From Thermoanaerobaculales bacterium (GTDB lineage Bacteria > Acidobacteriota > Thermoanaerobaculia > Thermoanaerobaculales > Sulfomarinibacteraceae): a DNA stretch of 5,157 bases. The DNA lies in NCBI GenBank assembly GCA_025456385.1, contig JALOKS010000206.1:1-5157 (forward strand), in the 5' to 3' direction. Every line of letters starts with the position of its first letter. Within the stretch, counting starts at the first letter, position 1. Shown one piece after another: positions 4,955-5,157 of this stretch. The notes under the pieces were generated by a model. That model was not told where the DNA came from, made no database searches, and saw only the letters and a program-made list of their open reading frames with translations. The translations under genes and the position numbers were made by a program.

Positions 4955-5157
4955 ATGAGCTCGGCGCGTGACGACTGGCGGCCGACGGGCTCGTTGGAGG
5001 CGCTGCGCCGGCGCGCCGAGATGCTGGCGACGGTCCGCTCCTTCTTCGCCGCCCGCGGCGTGCTCGAGGTCGAGACGCCGCTGCTCGCCGCGGCCCCGGT
5101 CACCGACCTCCACCTCCACGCCCTGAGCTGCCGCTACCGCGGCCCCGGCGCCGACGA
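4955..5157 (+). CDS. epmA: EF-P--lysine ligase EpmA (GenX/PoxA), N-terminal part (3' end outside window)
   Basis: 67 complete codons from ATG 4955 to the window edge; full-length EpmA is about 325 residues. It is a cytoplasmic paralogue of the class II lysyl-tRNA synthetase catalytic domain without the anticodon-binding domain. It activates (R)-beta-lysine and transfers it to Lys34 of EF-P. The visible part is colinear with E. coli EpmA: WRPTGSLEALRRRAEML (8-24), VRSFFAARGVLEVETPLL (motif 1 region), then APVTDLHLHALSCRY. The absence of an N-terminal OB domain (the protein opens directly on the catalytic domain) separates it from LysS. The ribosome site is weak: only TTGAG 4943-4947 lies upstream, next to heptamer array D. 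The gene lies downstream of efp on the same strand, 248 bp apart, and may be co-transcribed through the repeats. Confidence 0.94.
   Translation, partial: MSSARDDWRPTGSLEALRRRAEMLATVRSFFAARGVLEVETPLLAAAPVTDLHLHALSCRYRGPGAD

Overview
The window comes from a high-GC Gram-negative bacterium. Hand-counted coding lines run about 68-75% GC, one protein has a lipoprotein-type signal, and an EpmA/EpmB-type EF-P modification locus is present. That locus is classic for Gammaproteobacteria but also occurs in other phyla, and heptamer repeats of the kind seen here are common in environmental genomes of several phyla, so I do not assign a lineage.

Layout. Positions 1-157 are the 3' end of an ABC transporter ATPase gene. 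Positions 158-778 separate it from its expected partner and hold a lower-GC block (about 52% over 361-600). This block carries a four-helix-bundle (S23/TIGR02436-type) gene with a tandem heptamer array on the left (GGATGTT/GGATGGT, 162-252) and a shorter, inverted and decayed array of the same heptamer family on the right (695-757). Positions 779-1957 encode an FtsX/MacB-type permease and 1976-2911 a ZnuA-like lipoprotein. With the ATPase these would form one ABC system with a metal-type binding protein. Positions 2912-3063 hold a run of hairpins between convergent genes. On the minus strand, 3064-4077 is epmB. Divergent from it are efp (4143-4706) and the start of epmA (4955 to the window end). 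Between efp and epmA, 4721-4935 holds four further heptamer arrays.

How the genes work together. EpmB (lysine 2,3-aminomutase) and EpmA (a lysyl-tRNA synthetase paralogue) together put a beta-lysyl group on Lys34 of EF-P, which relieves ribosome stalling at polyproline. The ATPase, permease and lipoprotein probably form a transporter or periplasmic-machine system connected with zinc or another metal. The binding protein lacks two of the usual three His ligands and carries a His-rich motif instead.

Most interesting signal: a dispersed family of 7-bp-period arrays. One pair brackets a four-helix-bundle gene in opposite orientations, inside what should be a compact ABC operon. This looks like a mobile or self-amplifying element. 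Its mechanism cannot be read from the sequence.
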